From: Serinus canaria
Lineage: Eukaryota > Chordata > Aves > Passeriformes > Fringillidae
Length of the DNA: 64,000 bases
NCBI RefSeq assembly: GCF_022539315.1
Contig: NC_066313.1
Span: 73,287,934-73,351,933 of the forward strand
Reading direction: 5' to 3'
Shown here: positions 51,240 through 63,230 of the stretch, piece after piece
How the letters are laid out: the number at the start of each line of letters is the position of its first letter
Numbering within the stretch: the stretch's first letter is position 1
Translations under genes and position numbers: made by a program
Notes under the pieces: model-generated
Seen by the model: the letters and a program-made list of their open reading frames with translations, nothing else
What the model was told of the DNA's origin: nothing
The model's database searches: none

Positions 51240-53967
51240 TTTATGCTGATGAATTTTATGTTTAGGGAGATGCATGCTTGCTCTTGGATCATCTCCCTTA
51301 ACCAGATGGTATCGTTGTGATTGTTGTGACACTTCATTGTTGCTGCCGGCTGATGACTCACCGAAGGAAAATCCCAGCACACCCAGTAGGACAAAATAAG
51401 GCTGCTTGGTGTTCTTTGCTACATCTAATTTTCCAACAGAATTTCGACAGATGTGACAATTTTGCTGAAATGTTGTCAAAATAATAGCAACAAGTTGACA
51501 AATCAAATCTGGCTCATGTTCAGTCCCCTGGTATTATACTGGTTCATCTGCAATAACAAGGGAATTTATATCAGTGTCATCCTTGACAACTTGATCATTT
51601 TAGATGGCACATTATCAATTTTTTATCCTTCTCTATGCCTTGCTTTTTTTTTTTTTCCTGTATGATATTCACTCTGGGGTTTTTTTTGCAAATAATTATT
51701 ACCAAGCATTTCCTGATCCTCAGCTGGAAGTAAAGAAATACAATAAGCAAATCATAATCATTGGAACTTCAAATCTAACATTGAAATGTGAAGGAAATTG
51801 AAGTTTAGGAGAGAATTTTCATATGTTGTGCTGTTAACAGCAAGACCAAATATACCCAACACATGCAGTGGTAGAGTTCCAAACCTGAAAAATGCCAAAG
51901 AGAGATCTTTAGGAATGCAGCCTGGTTATGGCATCTAATGAAATACAGTAAATAGGCTGTGTGAGAGAAGCTGTTTTGCTCATATCACAAATTATATCTA
52001 TGTAAAGGTATTTTTATGTCTCCATTATGAGATTTTTTTTTTTTTTGAAGCTTTTTCCTCTTTTCCCCTAATGGAACTGATTTTAACAAAGATTTTGCTG
52101 AAAATCTTTACACAAGGTAAGGCACAGAAACCAAAAGGATGGATGGATTCTTTGAAGAATAACTGCAACTTTGAAGAATAATGCAGATTCCTGCTGTGTC
52201 TGAATCAGAACTCAGAGGCACAAAAATTTCACTGTCCACTGCCTGAAAAAAGAGATTTTCAATACATTCACGGATTCTTTGCTTTGTGGCTGCTTTATTT
52301 TATAAGGAAAATTAAAAAGTCATTAGGCAGAGGCAAAAACACCCTTGCTTCATAAAAGTGATGGTCATGTGGGATTTGAACCTTAGCCTTTCAGGTCTGA
52401 AACTGCTCTTCAGTTTCTTCCAGTCTCAGCTACTCTGTGTTGTGTTGTACAACTGCTGAATTCTCCAGGTCTTTTGTCAGGGTGAAATCAAGTCATCAAT
52501 GCTCTGTGTGAATGTGCAAATTCACAAGAGCATCTTTAAATGACTGAAAGGATATAAGTCAACCAAAACCCCCCAAATAAAGTACTATTATTTAATCAAT
52601 AAGGCATTCCAAAGTATGAAGTGGGATCCATATATTAGAAATAGAACAGAGCTATTCTTTCTTTTTTTTTCTTCACCCATGTTGTATTAAGATTTCAGGG
52701 TGGTGGGTAAAATAATCCAAACACCAGCCTGAAGCCTGAAGTGTTGCTTGAATTCCTTGCCCAATGCAATTTACTTTTAAAAGAGACCACTGTATTTACA
52801 ATCTTTTTCTTTTACACTTATTTAGTGAAGTCAGTAAGTATTTCTATGAATCCATTCTGGTAAGCTATAACTATTCTGCTGTCCAGCCAGGTCTCAGTGC
52901 AAAACCATCAAGATCAGATGTACACTGGGAGGTACATTTGTTGTCACATTCTACAGTCAGGTTAAGGGCTGAATAGCCATTTCTATTTCACAACCATAGC
53001 AGTAGCCTGTTCTTCAAGGTAATTTGACTGATACACCTTTTTGCAGCAGTGAAAACTGAATGCAAGTTTTTAGAGAAAACAAAAAGTGATGTTGACAAAT
53101 TTGACTGAGGCAAAAAGTATGCTTTGGAGAAGCTAGTGGATTTTAATGCCAGTGTTCTGCAGTCAGATGATGTAAGAAGGGAATCTGAAAAAAATATTGG
53201 TATGTAGAGAAATTGACCATCCACATTAGGAGTAAAAATGAGTATGAACTTGTTTGATATGTGGTATAATTTCTGTAAACAAATAAAAAGCTAGTTCTCA
53301 CAGCTGACAATTTATTACTATGTAAAATAACAGTTTTATACATAAAATGCAAATGGAGATTTAAAATAGATCTGGTACTTGCCTTTCTACAGCACAGGGG
53401 TAATATCAAAAATATCCTTTACAGTGGTCTGGGATCTCTAAATGTCATTACAGTGTACCATTTTCTGTACAATATCTTCTGATCAATTGAGGTAAATCTG
53501 ATCATGACTAGGTCATGTGATGACAGTCAGCTAGGGGCAGCATACTAACAAAATTCAGGGAGGAAAGAAAGGATTAAATTAGAAAAAATTAATCTGAAAT
53601 ATTTATTGTGAGCCAAAATAAGGGTCTTAACTCTTTACATATACTGTATCCTTCCCTCTTTTTATGGTATTACTTGAAAAAGGGAATTTGAAACATGTCA
53701 GACATACTGATTAAAATGTTTGAAATTAAATATTATTATATTTTTTAAAGTGCATAAGAACAGGTTTGGGTTAAAATTAGTCTTGAATTTAAGTCGGATT
53801 AGACTTTTACTACAGTCACAGGTGGCACTGTGTGCGGCAATACTATCCCTGTCTCTAAGAACTTCCAAAGGCAAAGGAAGGGCAGGCCCAGCACTGGAGT
53901 TTCATGCTCCCATGTTGCTGTGCACAGTCTGTGCTGTGTTTCACCACTAGCTCTGTGGAGAATCCAG
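51240..53967. other. Single-copy DNA, no gene seen
   Basis: AT-rich with T runs near 51644 and 52030. A reverse-strand GGTTCAAATCC-like word near 52372 resembles a tRNA B box but has no supporting stem (see rejected items). Open frames reach about 90 codons without motifs. Confidence 0.5.
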
Positions 53968-53993
53968 CAATGGCCTGGTGCATTAGGCCATTG
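53968..53993 (+). other. Perfect 9-bp hairpin directly before AATAAA
   Basis: CAATGGCCT and AGGCCATTG form a perfect inverted repeat around an 8-nt loop (GGTGCATT). The hexamer AATAAA begins at 53994, immediately after the stem. The preceding 100 bp or so are richer in GC than the surroundings. The arrangement could mark a transcript end, or be chance. Confidence 0.55.
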
Positions 53994-53999
53994 AATAAA

Positions 54000-56439
54000 A
54001 TTTCCAAAAGTGTTCAGTGACTTGAAGCTTAATCTCTCAAAATTGAATGGGTTTTAAATTCCTAAATTACTTTGATTTACAATCTTCCAAATGGTTTTGT
54101 AGAATTTTTCATTGGATATTTTCAAACATTTTCTGCCTTTTTTATTTCTTGAGCATCACCCTCTTGGTCCACAAAAACAGAAACATCACAGACAGGCCAT
54201 TAATAGCAATTTAATAACAATTCCAGTGAGGGTGGATCCTTGCAGGAGCTCAAGGACTAGAACTACAATTTTGTGGCATTTTGAAAGCTTTAACCATTAT
54301 CAGAAACAGAGAAAGATTTATGTGACTTACTGTGACTCACAGAACCTGCTGTTCTGGTCTCATGAAGCATGGAGAAAAGTCTGTGGTTTTTTCATCTACG
54401 AAAAAATAAATATTTTTAACACAATTATTTTAAAATCTGCAGGAAATCATCTGCAGGCTTCATTTATCAATTTCTTTTTCCTTTTCATTATTCTCTTCAG
54501 CAGAAAAGAACAGTTGTTGACTATATTTATTTTTATACCTTTGAATAACTCTTTTTAATTTCATCTTGTATCTCCTTCATCATCGTGGTCATCTAATTGC
54601 AAAGGAATGAAAATTTGGCAGGAGATAATAGAAAAATAAAGAGTTAAGGCAAACATCATTCTTGGTCTCTTGAATTTCATTTATGATGGAAGGAAATCTT
54701 CATAACAGAGGTGATGGTTTGAGACCAGCTGAGGATGCTTTTTCCCTACATGGTAGAGCTGGGAGCAGGAAAGTGACTGGATCATGACCTTTCCTCCTCG
54801 GGGTGCTGACTGTGTGAAATCAGAAGTCTCCCCTTGTTGGTTAATCCTTGAAGTAACTGTCATTGCTCAGAACAAAGTGAAATAGGTCAAAGCATTGGTG
54901 ACATGGAGGGGAGAACTTTCACTGACTCCTGATTGACCTTTGGGCCTCACCACAGACAGGGGCTCAAGTCTGACCTGTAGCATTTCCATTTTTTGCTGTG
55001 CCTATAACACAAGTTTGCTCTGTAAAGATAACATTTCCCTTAATGGACGTACCAAAGGGACATATTTGCCAATGCCAGGGGCAGTGAACTCATCTGCCTT
55101 TTTCTAGTTCTTTTCTAATCTGTATTTATGTAGTCAGGGCAGACAAATCTTTTGAGACTCGCAGACTCATTTGAAGGATAACCATGTCAGCAGCATCATT
55201 GCATCTCAAATCTGAAAATTTAGAAGAAATGCAGATAGAAATGTGTTAAAAGCAAATATGTAAAATGCAGTTTTGCACCGACTGAGGACTTGAAATAAAA
55301 CAGGACTTTAACACAGAATGCTAGTTATTACAGTAATTACTATTTTTGCAGTGCATGCGATGTGCCAGACTTCACTGTCCTCATGATTACAATCCCTGGT
55401 CCTGTAAAACAGTGAAACAAATTTCAGCTGTTAGTAAAAAAATGAAAGGAATTAAGTAAAAATAATTAGGCAGAAGTGTTACAGTAAGGGACATGAAGGA
55501 AACAAGGATGCATCACTCTGTATTTTTTCAAAAGCCTTAACTTCGTATTGGAAGTATTAGAAAAAGCATGACTTATTTAAAAATAGCTGCCTTAGTGGCT
55601 CAATATTTCTGTGCATAAGCTCACTCATAAAACTGAATATCTAAAAAGAGAGGTATCCCAGTTCTACACTTCTTACATTGTAGGTGTGTATAAATATGGT
55701 GCAGAGAGCTCTGTCACAAATTACTTTTTCCTTGATGTTTGTCCTCAAGTGGGAACGTAAGTGCTACCATGGGAGGACTGCATGATCTGTTTCTTCTGGT
55801 TTGGTGTCACCTGAAGCTGTCTGGTACACTTATAACAAAAGGTTATTTAGCTGAGCTGACAGCATTATGCTCCCAGTTCCGGAGTTTTTCTTCTAGCTGA
55901 AGAGTCCCCTGGTTAATGGCAAGCTGAATATGAGTCAGCAGTGCCCTGGTAGCCAGGAAGGCCTGAAAAATTCCTGGTATGTCTCACCAGAATGATTTCA
56001 CTAAAGCCATGAGCCTTTGCATGCTATCCGGAACATGCTGTGGGTTTCGATGTATCACATCATCTTTCTTCTCTTCTGTTATTTCTTTCACTGCCAAAAT
56101 GTATTAAGGTGACTTGTGTTTGATCTTAAACTGTAATAAAACATGAGAAAAATTAGTCAGAATGGGAGATCTGGTAGAGTTGAGCATGTCAATATTCTGA
56201 TTTATTTTAATGTACATATGCCTGGAAAGAGCAAGAATTATAATTTTCAGGTAATAATGACCTTGTTTCAGTTATCTTTAAGGCAAACTAGTGCCTTTCT
56301 GAAAGCACCACTTCCATCTCACTGTGTCTTCTTTTTTTTTTCTTTTCTTTCTGTCTATTTCTTAATTGACATCTCACAGCAAAAAGTGACTGAAGACTTC
56401 TCAGAAACTTCCCAGTGCAAGAGATTCATAAAATCCAGA
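54000..56439. other. Single-copy DNA, no gene seen
   Basis: Includes a forward frame of 148 codons (54112-54558), Phe/Ile-rich near its end, with no family I recognise. A second forward frame (56143-56565, 140 codons) ends at the following GC-richer block. No exon boundaries are convincing. Confidence 0.45.
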
Positions 56440-56890
56440 CAGCTGCAGATGACACCAAATCAAAAAAAACACCTCATGCAGCACTTGCCTGGTAGCACCT
56501 ATGTTCCCTCAAGAGAACAAACAGCAGTATTTCCCCAAAACCCCCAGGAAAGGTGCATGACGTGAAACCAGGCACTGCTGGCGATCACCTGCTGGTGCCC
56601 AGAGTCAGGACCTGTCACAGACATTCCTCTTTTGCCCTCCCACTGCACGAGCACCACTGTGGGGATGAGTGCTGGCTACTAGGAACTGCCTCAGGCAGCC
56701 AAACCCACTCCCTACAGCCAGGGCTGGCCTCCTGGGTGTCAAGTTTTGCAAAGAAGCAGCTGTTTCCCTTACCGTGCTTGAGCCTGGTCCAGCAGGTAGA
56801 GCAACTCCTTGATTTAAGTGTGTGGTGTTGCAGAATTTCCTTCTCTTCTTGGGGGCCAGACCATTCAGGTGCTTTGCAAAGGTCTAGAAA
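56440..56890. other. GC-richer block with open frames on both strands
   Basis: This block is visibly richer in G and C than the AT-rich DNA on both sides. Forward 56553-56909 (118 codons) and reverse 56992-56615 (125 codons) are both open. The forward peptide is rich in His, Cys, Ser and Leu. It starts MHDVKPGTAGDHLL and has no domain I recognise. The reverse peptide is likewise unrecognised. The block could be an old, unrecognised transposable element, part of an untranslated exon, or ordinary composition variation. Confidence 0.35.
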
Positions 56891-58277
56891 TGCCCTTTTT
56901 TCCTCGTAATTTTTTGGGGAGGTTATAAACTTAGGGAGTAGACTAAGGAAGTTGATTATGATAAAATATTGTTTCAGTGAGACTGACTGCACAAATAGGC
57001 TCAGAATAAGGGAGCCAGGATGTGGCCATCTGGTGTTATGGCTGGTGAAACGTGCTCATGCTGTTGGAGAGGTGTAAACAGCTTGAACAAGTGTCATGTT
57101 TCAAAAGCAGCATTTCAAAAGGTTTGGAAAGTGCAGGGAACAAATTTGGATTTCATTTGACATTAATATAGAGGTAATAAAGATCTAGAAAAAGAATAAG
57201 CTGCATACTCCAGGATAAAAGTTCTGACCTTTCACATCTGGAACCTCTTTGAAGGGGACACAGTCTGCTGTCGCACGAAGTTAGGGAAGATAATGGGAAA
57301 AAATGCTTTGGAAGTGTTTCATCAAAATGCCTCATCCATATACAAGTAATATGTTATGTTAGTCACTGTCACCTGACCTTGTTATATCTTATTCATTCCT
57401 AATTAGAAATGAGGCATCCAGATGTGAAAGGTCATTATACTAGTTTCTATGACACCTATCATGGCATATTTCTGTCACCTAGATTTTTATTAGAAATGCA
57501 CTGAACAAGCCCAGCACTCTCTGCCATATGTTTATTGCCATGTTCAAGGACCCGCAGGTAAAAAGAATATTTTGTCTACCCAGATGGTTATTGCCACATT
57601 TGGTTTTAAACTTCTACAGGATCTCATAGTGCTAATTGGTTCACACTCTGATGCCAGTTGACAGAGATGTTATTTTTGGTAATAACACCATTGACAGCAA
57701 TTCCTCTGCAAGAAACATCTCTTTAAAGAATAAAAGAAAAAAAATTAGCGACTTTCCCAGCCAAAAGCAAAGTTTTTTGGTTTTTTTTTTTAAATGCTGA
57801 TTTGTATGAAGTGTATTTTAAATGTACCCTCATTCAAGGCTATGAATTGTAGGGTTTGGTTTTCCCTTTTTTCCCCAGTAGCTTTTTCAAAAGTCATTTC
57901 ATCCATGTTTATTTAAGTGCTCAAAAGACTTAAAGCAATAAAATTACTAAAAGACAACTTTTAAAAAATTGTATTTCTCTTAACACAAGAGCATTTATGT
58001 TTCTTTAAAAACCTTCATTTTGCATTTCAGCATATATGAAATGTCTGGTAGTCATCAATATTTTTTGTTTTGTTTTCAGTTATGGAAGGTGACTTCTGAT
58101 ATCCCATTTAGCCTGAAGAGCTTCTTATTTGGCAACTAATACCATTAAAATCAATCGCACCACTTGCTAAAAAAGGCACTATCTATTCCACCTGCATCCA
58201 GAGTAACAAAATCTGGCTCAGAACTGATACTGTCAAAATGGATTGATTTTGCTTTTGGCTCAAACCCACTTGAATAC

Positions 58278-58278
<1 letters not shown>
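56891..58278. other. Single-copy DNA, no gene seen
   Basis: AT-rich. A pyrimidine tract ending in TTTTGTTTTCAG at about 58078 looks like a splice acceptor, but no matching exon frame or donor follows clearly before the poly(A) run. Confidence 0.45.

Positions 58279-58318
<40 letters not shown>
58279..58318. repeat. A40 homopolymer run
   Basis: Forty uninterrupted A. No AATAAA or ATTAAA lies in the 40 bp before it, so it does not look like a normal mRNA tail. A length-unstable mononucleotide microsatellite is the simplest reading, and its exact length may be unreliable. Confidence 0.95.
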
Positions 58319-58320
<2 letters not shown>

Positions 58321-61300
58321 CAAATCAGAGGCTTTTCAAAGTTGAGCATCAATACACATCAGCAAGTCAGCAAATGACTTATCCAATGTTAATATTAGGG
58401 TGTTTTATTATGTTCTCCCTTTTCCTTAAAGGAAAGATAGACTCTGTTTTCTGTAGGATTAGCATATTTCCATCTATATTTTCCAAAGTAACAGTATATG
58501 ATTGGTGACCAAATTTTCAGGTAATTTTCAAATATTCCTGCTTCAATTTCTCAGGGTTTCAGTATGCTATAAAATTATGGTGCATATCAATCTTTATTTC
58601 AGTATAGCAGAGAGTTTTGGCTCAGACATCCAGGCTCTTGCTGTGATAAAGTTTATATGTTACATGAATCATGTATGGCAACAGAAGCCTAAATGAGACT
58701 GAAACACATTTCTTTCAGACAGAATGTTCACAGTGTCTACCCCAGTAGTTTAGCAAGTCCACTGCTGAGTAGTATAAATGACAACATTGCCCTTTTTGCA
58801 GCTCAGTCAAATCCAAATAGATTTTCCCAAAGATAGCCACAGTTATTTTTCTAATCTCTTCCAGATTTCAGATACCATATGCATGCAGTAGAAGTATATA
58901 AAAGACTGCTTTTGAGGGGCTTTAAATCCAGAAATATGTTTACAGTGCCAAGGGTTGGCTAATCTCAACAGGAAGTCATTTGACTGAATCAGTGATAGGG
59001 ATGTCACCAAAAGATATTTGAGATATTAAGAGTCGAAGAATGCATCAAAGAAAAATTTCTTCTAGATTTTTCTTTCCAAACCAAAATACAGCAAAATAAG
59101 TTGAGCACTTCTATGGGTGTGTAATTAAGTGAACCCATATACATGAAAACCAAGGGTGAAAGGTGATATAAATCTTAAGGTTATAATTTAAAAATAAAAC
59201 CAGATGTGATGATAAGGCAGAAACTCTCCGGCATTGGAAATGCCATACAACTTTATCTTGATGACTGTTATATGGAAAATCACCAATTTATTACCCATAT
59301 GAACTGAAATTTTAAAATATAAAAACTTCAGCATATATTTTGTTGTTAGCTACAAGAGTTGCTCAGCTGTAGGTGAAACCTTGTGGTTTTTCAGTATTTG
59401 CTGTCTTCAGGACTGCCTTTCAAGAAAAACTGAACATTGAACTTAAATTTTACTTACCACAGATAAAGGTTGGTGTGAATGAGTGATTTAACTGAACAGC
59501 AGTTTTATTAGCTCTTCAAATAATGAAAATTTTCATGAACATTATGCTATGTAGATAGTCTGTGAGAAATCATATTTTACTACAAATGTGAAAGGTAGTT
59601 ATTTCTCTGAGCACACACCATTTGCATTAGTGTAATTTCCAAATTTGAGGATTTTTCAAATTTCTTGGTGTTTATTTTAAACTACTCATGTATTTTTAAT
59701 AAAACCTGTTTAAGAAATCCCTCAGATGTCTGAAGAACTCCTGTACAAATTTTGAGTTATTGACTACAGCAGCTTCAGGGTTTTTTTCAAATTTATTTTC
59801 AAACATCAGTTGGGTTTTCTAAGGACATCAAAATGTTGATCATTCTGACTGAAGTTTCCTTTTGCATTTCCTATTTCCCTTGGTTTTAAGGAGAAAAAAA
59901 AACATAAAAAGAAATGTGGCTTGAATTTTTATATTACATAGTGGTGCCATAAGTATCACAATTTGTGGAGACTGACATAGTACTTCTGAGTTGCCAGTGG
60001 GTTATTATCACAGGTCAATTTTTTTGTGGGTAGAATGTGAATCAGAAGGTTATTATTTAATATTAAAAATAAAAAGGGGAGACGAATTACTGTCTCATTT
60101 ATTAGTTTGGAGATTGTGAAACAAATTATGAAGAGAAAGTAGGCCCCTTTTTTTGCTGTTAATAAGTGCATCATCTATATAGCAGGTATTTCTTGTGGTG
60201 TGGATCAGTTTGGTCTAAGATCAGAGGCACAAGACAGAATGAAGTCAGTGTTTTTCCAAGATATATGGCAGCCTGGATTCACTTAAAAAGTAAAATTTTA
60301 GTTCTCCTTGTCTTCTATTTCCATTCATCTTCACTTAAAAGAATGTTGTGTTAGTGTCAGACCTGGAACACGGTCAAAATACTGGATTTAGAGGCAAACA
60401 GGAATGTTGGATCTCCATGTCAGCAAATATGTGACTTGAGCCAGAAGAAAATATTTCCTTTAAAACAAGTTTGGCAGCCTCTAAATTATCATGTTTTGTA
60501 CCTGTGTATGTTTCCTCCCAGACTTGAAAGCTGAGACATAAGAAATAACTTTCTGGCTTTCCCATCACCCACCTCCTCAGCAGCATTATAGCAATCAGGG
60601 CGAGACTGGTTATGTCAAATGGCACAAGATCAGCAAACTTTGCAAAGTTTGTTAGGTTGTATATGGAGACCATTTGCAGAAACTAACACTGTAAATTGCA
60701 CTCCTTCCCTTTTTCAGTATCCTTGCTATTAGTAAATAATTATTTTGCTTGGGTATTTCATGAAGAGTGAGCAGTTCTCAATGCCCTAGAAAAATAAGAA
60801 GCTGTAGAGCATGTGCAGGATTTTCTGCTTTAGTCTAAATGAATTAATCTTTTGTTTAGAGATTCTTGAAGAAATTCTAGTAAAGCTCTGTCCAGAAATT
60901 GTACAGAATGCCATTTTTGTGATATTTTTCCAGAAACAAGTTCTACAGTGATAGAAATGGTAAAACTAAAGGTGATTATAATCCTTTCAGTTTTCCATAG
61001 ATGGGACTAGTACTACAAAATATTTGGTGAAGGTGAACAAGAAGGCTTTTAATGTTAAGAGACATATCAGTGTCTCTGGGCTTTTCATGATCAATCATCA
61101 TTAAATTGTGTTATATATGGTCATATTTTAACTCCAACTTGAAAATGAGACAGATTTTGTACCTTGCTCCATAACTCCTAGTCAGCTTACCTAAAAGTGC
61201 TGGTTTAGTCTTTCTAAATCCTTTCCCAAATCTCTACCAACCCGAAATAAAAAATTGATTGAAATACATTATAGGAAACTTAGTATGTTCTACAGGTCTG

Positions 61301-62235
61301 CAGCTGCTCTCTTTGAAAACATTAGCATATGACATAATGCACCTCCTTTCACTCAAGATTTAGCCAAGCTCCTGGTTAAAGGTGGCATCAGGTGGCACTG
61401 ATACCACCTGGGGTATAACTGCAGCTATAGGATATTGGAGTCTGGCAAACAGATGAGAAAAGAGAATACAGAAATTGCTACAGGAGAGTAAGGAACACAT
61501 CTTGTAAAATCTTGGCAAATATTTTATCTCATTTTCTTTTCTGGTTGCAAACTGTGCATTAGTTACAGCAGCCACAGTTTTTGGTACAGGGTTAAATGTT
61601 GAAAGATAAGATGGGGTGGGAAGGAAGGTGCAGAAAGGTTTCTCTCCTATCATTGCACAAATGATATTTCATCTCTCTTTGTAAATAAAGCTACTGAGTA
61701 TTTCAGAACAACTTAGAAGTAGATCAATGGAATTGACTGGCATTTGTTTCATTACATCTTGATTATCATTACTAATTGGAAGTCAGGTGAAGAAATTGTA
61801 TTTTAGTGGCAATCACTCACACTGGTTCATGTTTGATTAAAAGATGTGTTTGATGAAATTTAGCTACTGATTCACAAAAATTTACCAGTGTAGGTTCATT
61901 TTTCTCTGTTCCCAAGTACAATAACTTTATTACCTTGTTGGAAGATGGAAATGCTTGAGGAAGCAAGGAACAGACCCATTTTTAATTGTGGACCAAAACT
62001 TCCTGTTGTTCCTCTTCACAGAATAGAAACTCTGTGTCACTGGCCAAGTTAGAAGGGTTAAATATATAGAGAAATACCATATAGTTACTGTTCAGCAGTT
62101 TTCCCATGGTACATCCTTCTCCTTTTTGCATTTGAAACTGTGTGTCACTATCCATTATTTAATGGATTTGTCTCCTATTACCAGAATTTGAAATGCTTAG
62201 CTTTTGAACTGATACACAGCAAACTTGAAGATTTG
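58319..62235. other. Single-copy DNA, no gene seen
   Basis: AT-rich. A 7-bp perfect inverted repeat CAGGTGG/CCACCTG with an 8-nt loop lies at 61389-61410 and contains two E-box-type cores. Open frames are 99 codons or fewer without motifs. Confidence 0.5.
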
Positions 62236-62273
62236 CAGTATTTATCTATCACTTCAGTATTTAGCTATCACTT
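62236..62273. repeat. 19-bp tandem duplication
   Basis: Two adjacent copies of CAGTATTTA(T/G)CTATCACTT, differing at one base. Confidence 0.9.
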
Positions 62274-62799
62274 CATGATTTCTTGGAGTTTCATTTCAAA
62301 TATTTGAAAAGTATTTCTGTACTATGGTAGATACTATGGAACTGGGGCCAAGACTTTAAGGAATAACAATCTTTGACACACTTTATGGGTTATTATTCCT
62401 AGTTATATTCCTATTCCATCAGTTTTGATTTAGGACTTCATTAAATATTAAACTGAATGAATTTGCTTTTAAGTTTATACCTAGTTTAAGTAATAACTGG
62501 ACCTCATTTTTCTTTCTGTGTTTAAGTTAGCTGATATACATTTGTATATGCAAATAAAAGTCTTTGCAAATGAATGTTTTCTGAAATCCTATGAGCAAGT
62601 ATTAAAACCAGCATTAGGATCCTAAAGAGGCTGTGGCAATCTTAATTAGTTTTATGGACTGAATCCAATTATTCTTTATTGGAAACCATGCTGTGTAATT
62701 CCAGTGCTTGCTCTAGGTAAAGAATTTACTTCAGCTATTTAAAAAAATGGAAGTACTTGCAAGAGGTTATCAAAATATTCTTTCTACAACTGGGGAGCT
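62274..62799. other. Single-copy DNA, no gene seen
   Basis: AT-rich, nothing recognised. Confidence 0.5.
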
Positions 62800-63230
62800 G
62801 TGTGCATGAACGTGATGCCTGTCATTTTAACAGAATGCCAGGGACCTCCAGGACTGGAAACCATGAACTGTCACAGTTTGAGAGGAGGAGCCAGGGTTAT
62901 AACACTGAGGACAGTCATGCCCTGTATCTCATGAGGACCAACCTGCCGTGGCAGTGCACACTCTGCAGTGGGTCACCTTTTTGGCTACTCAAGAAGTGCT
63001 TTCTCAGCATTTAGGACCTACTGCTCATGTAATCCAGGTGATGTCCCAGTCAAGAGGGCTCCTGATGGCCAGCACTAGGGGCTGAGGCACAGATCTGCAG
63101 AGTGAGTAGCGCAGGTAACTCACTGCTCTTGGGAGTAAAACATGCTGAGGGTAGGAAGGGGTGAGGGTTGTATGAACTCCTGCCATCTGCAGAAAAGCAT
63201 CAACTCCTGTCATCTGCTGCATAGCAAAAG
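62800..63230. other. GC-richer block of unknown origin
   Basis: A stretch visibly richer in GC than its flanks. The forward frame 62757-63014 (85 codons) crosses it and is unrecognised. Near its right end AACTCCTG(C/T)CATCTGC occurs twice with a 27-bp period (63175-63190 and 63202-63217). It might be an old LTR or another decayed element, but I cannot match it to a family. Confidence 0.3.

Noticed and set aside
50887..51506. Reverse-strand open frames of 100-170 codons
   Set aside because: They are Tyr-Leu-Ser-Ile translations of the GATA array with short random extensions.
52350..52440. tRNA- or SINE-like A and B boxes on the reverse strand
   Set aside because: GGTTCAAATCC looks like a B box and TAGCTGAGACTGG like an A box. 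The T-arm flanks pair at only two positions and no anticodon stem with a 7-nt loop forms, so neither a tRNA nor a clear SINE is supported.
54112..54558. 148-codon forward frame
   Set aside because: No recognisable motif. It includes low-complexity Phe/Ile runs and shows no exon-like boundaries.
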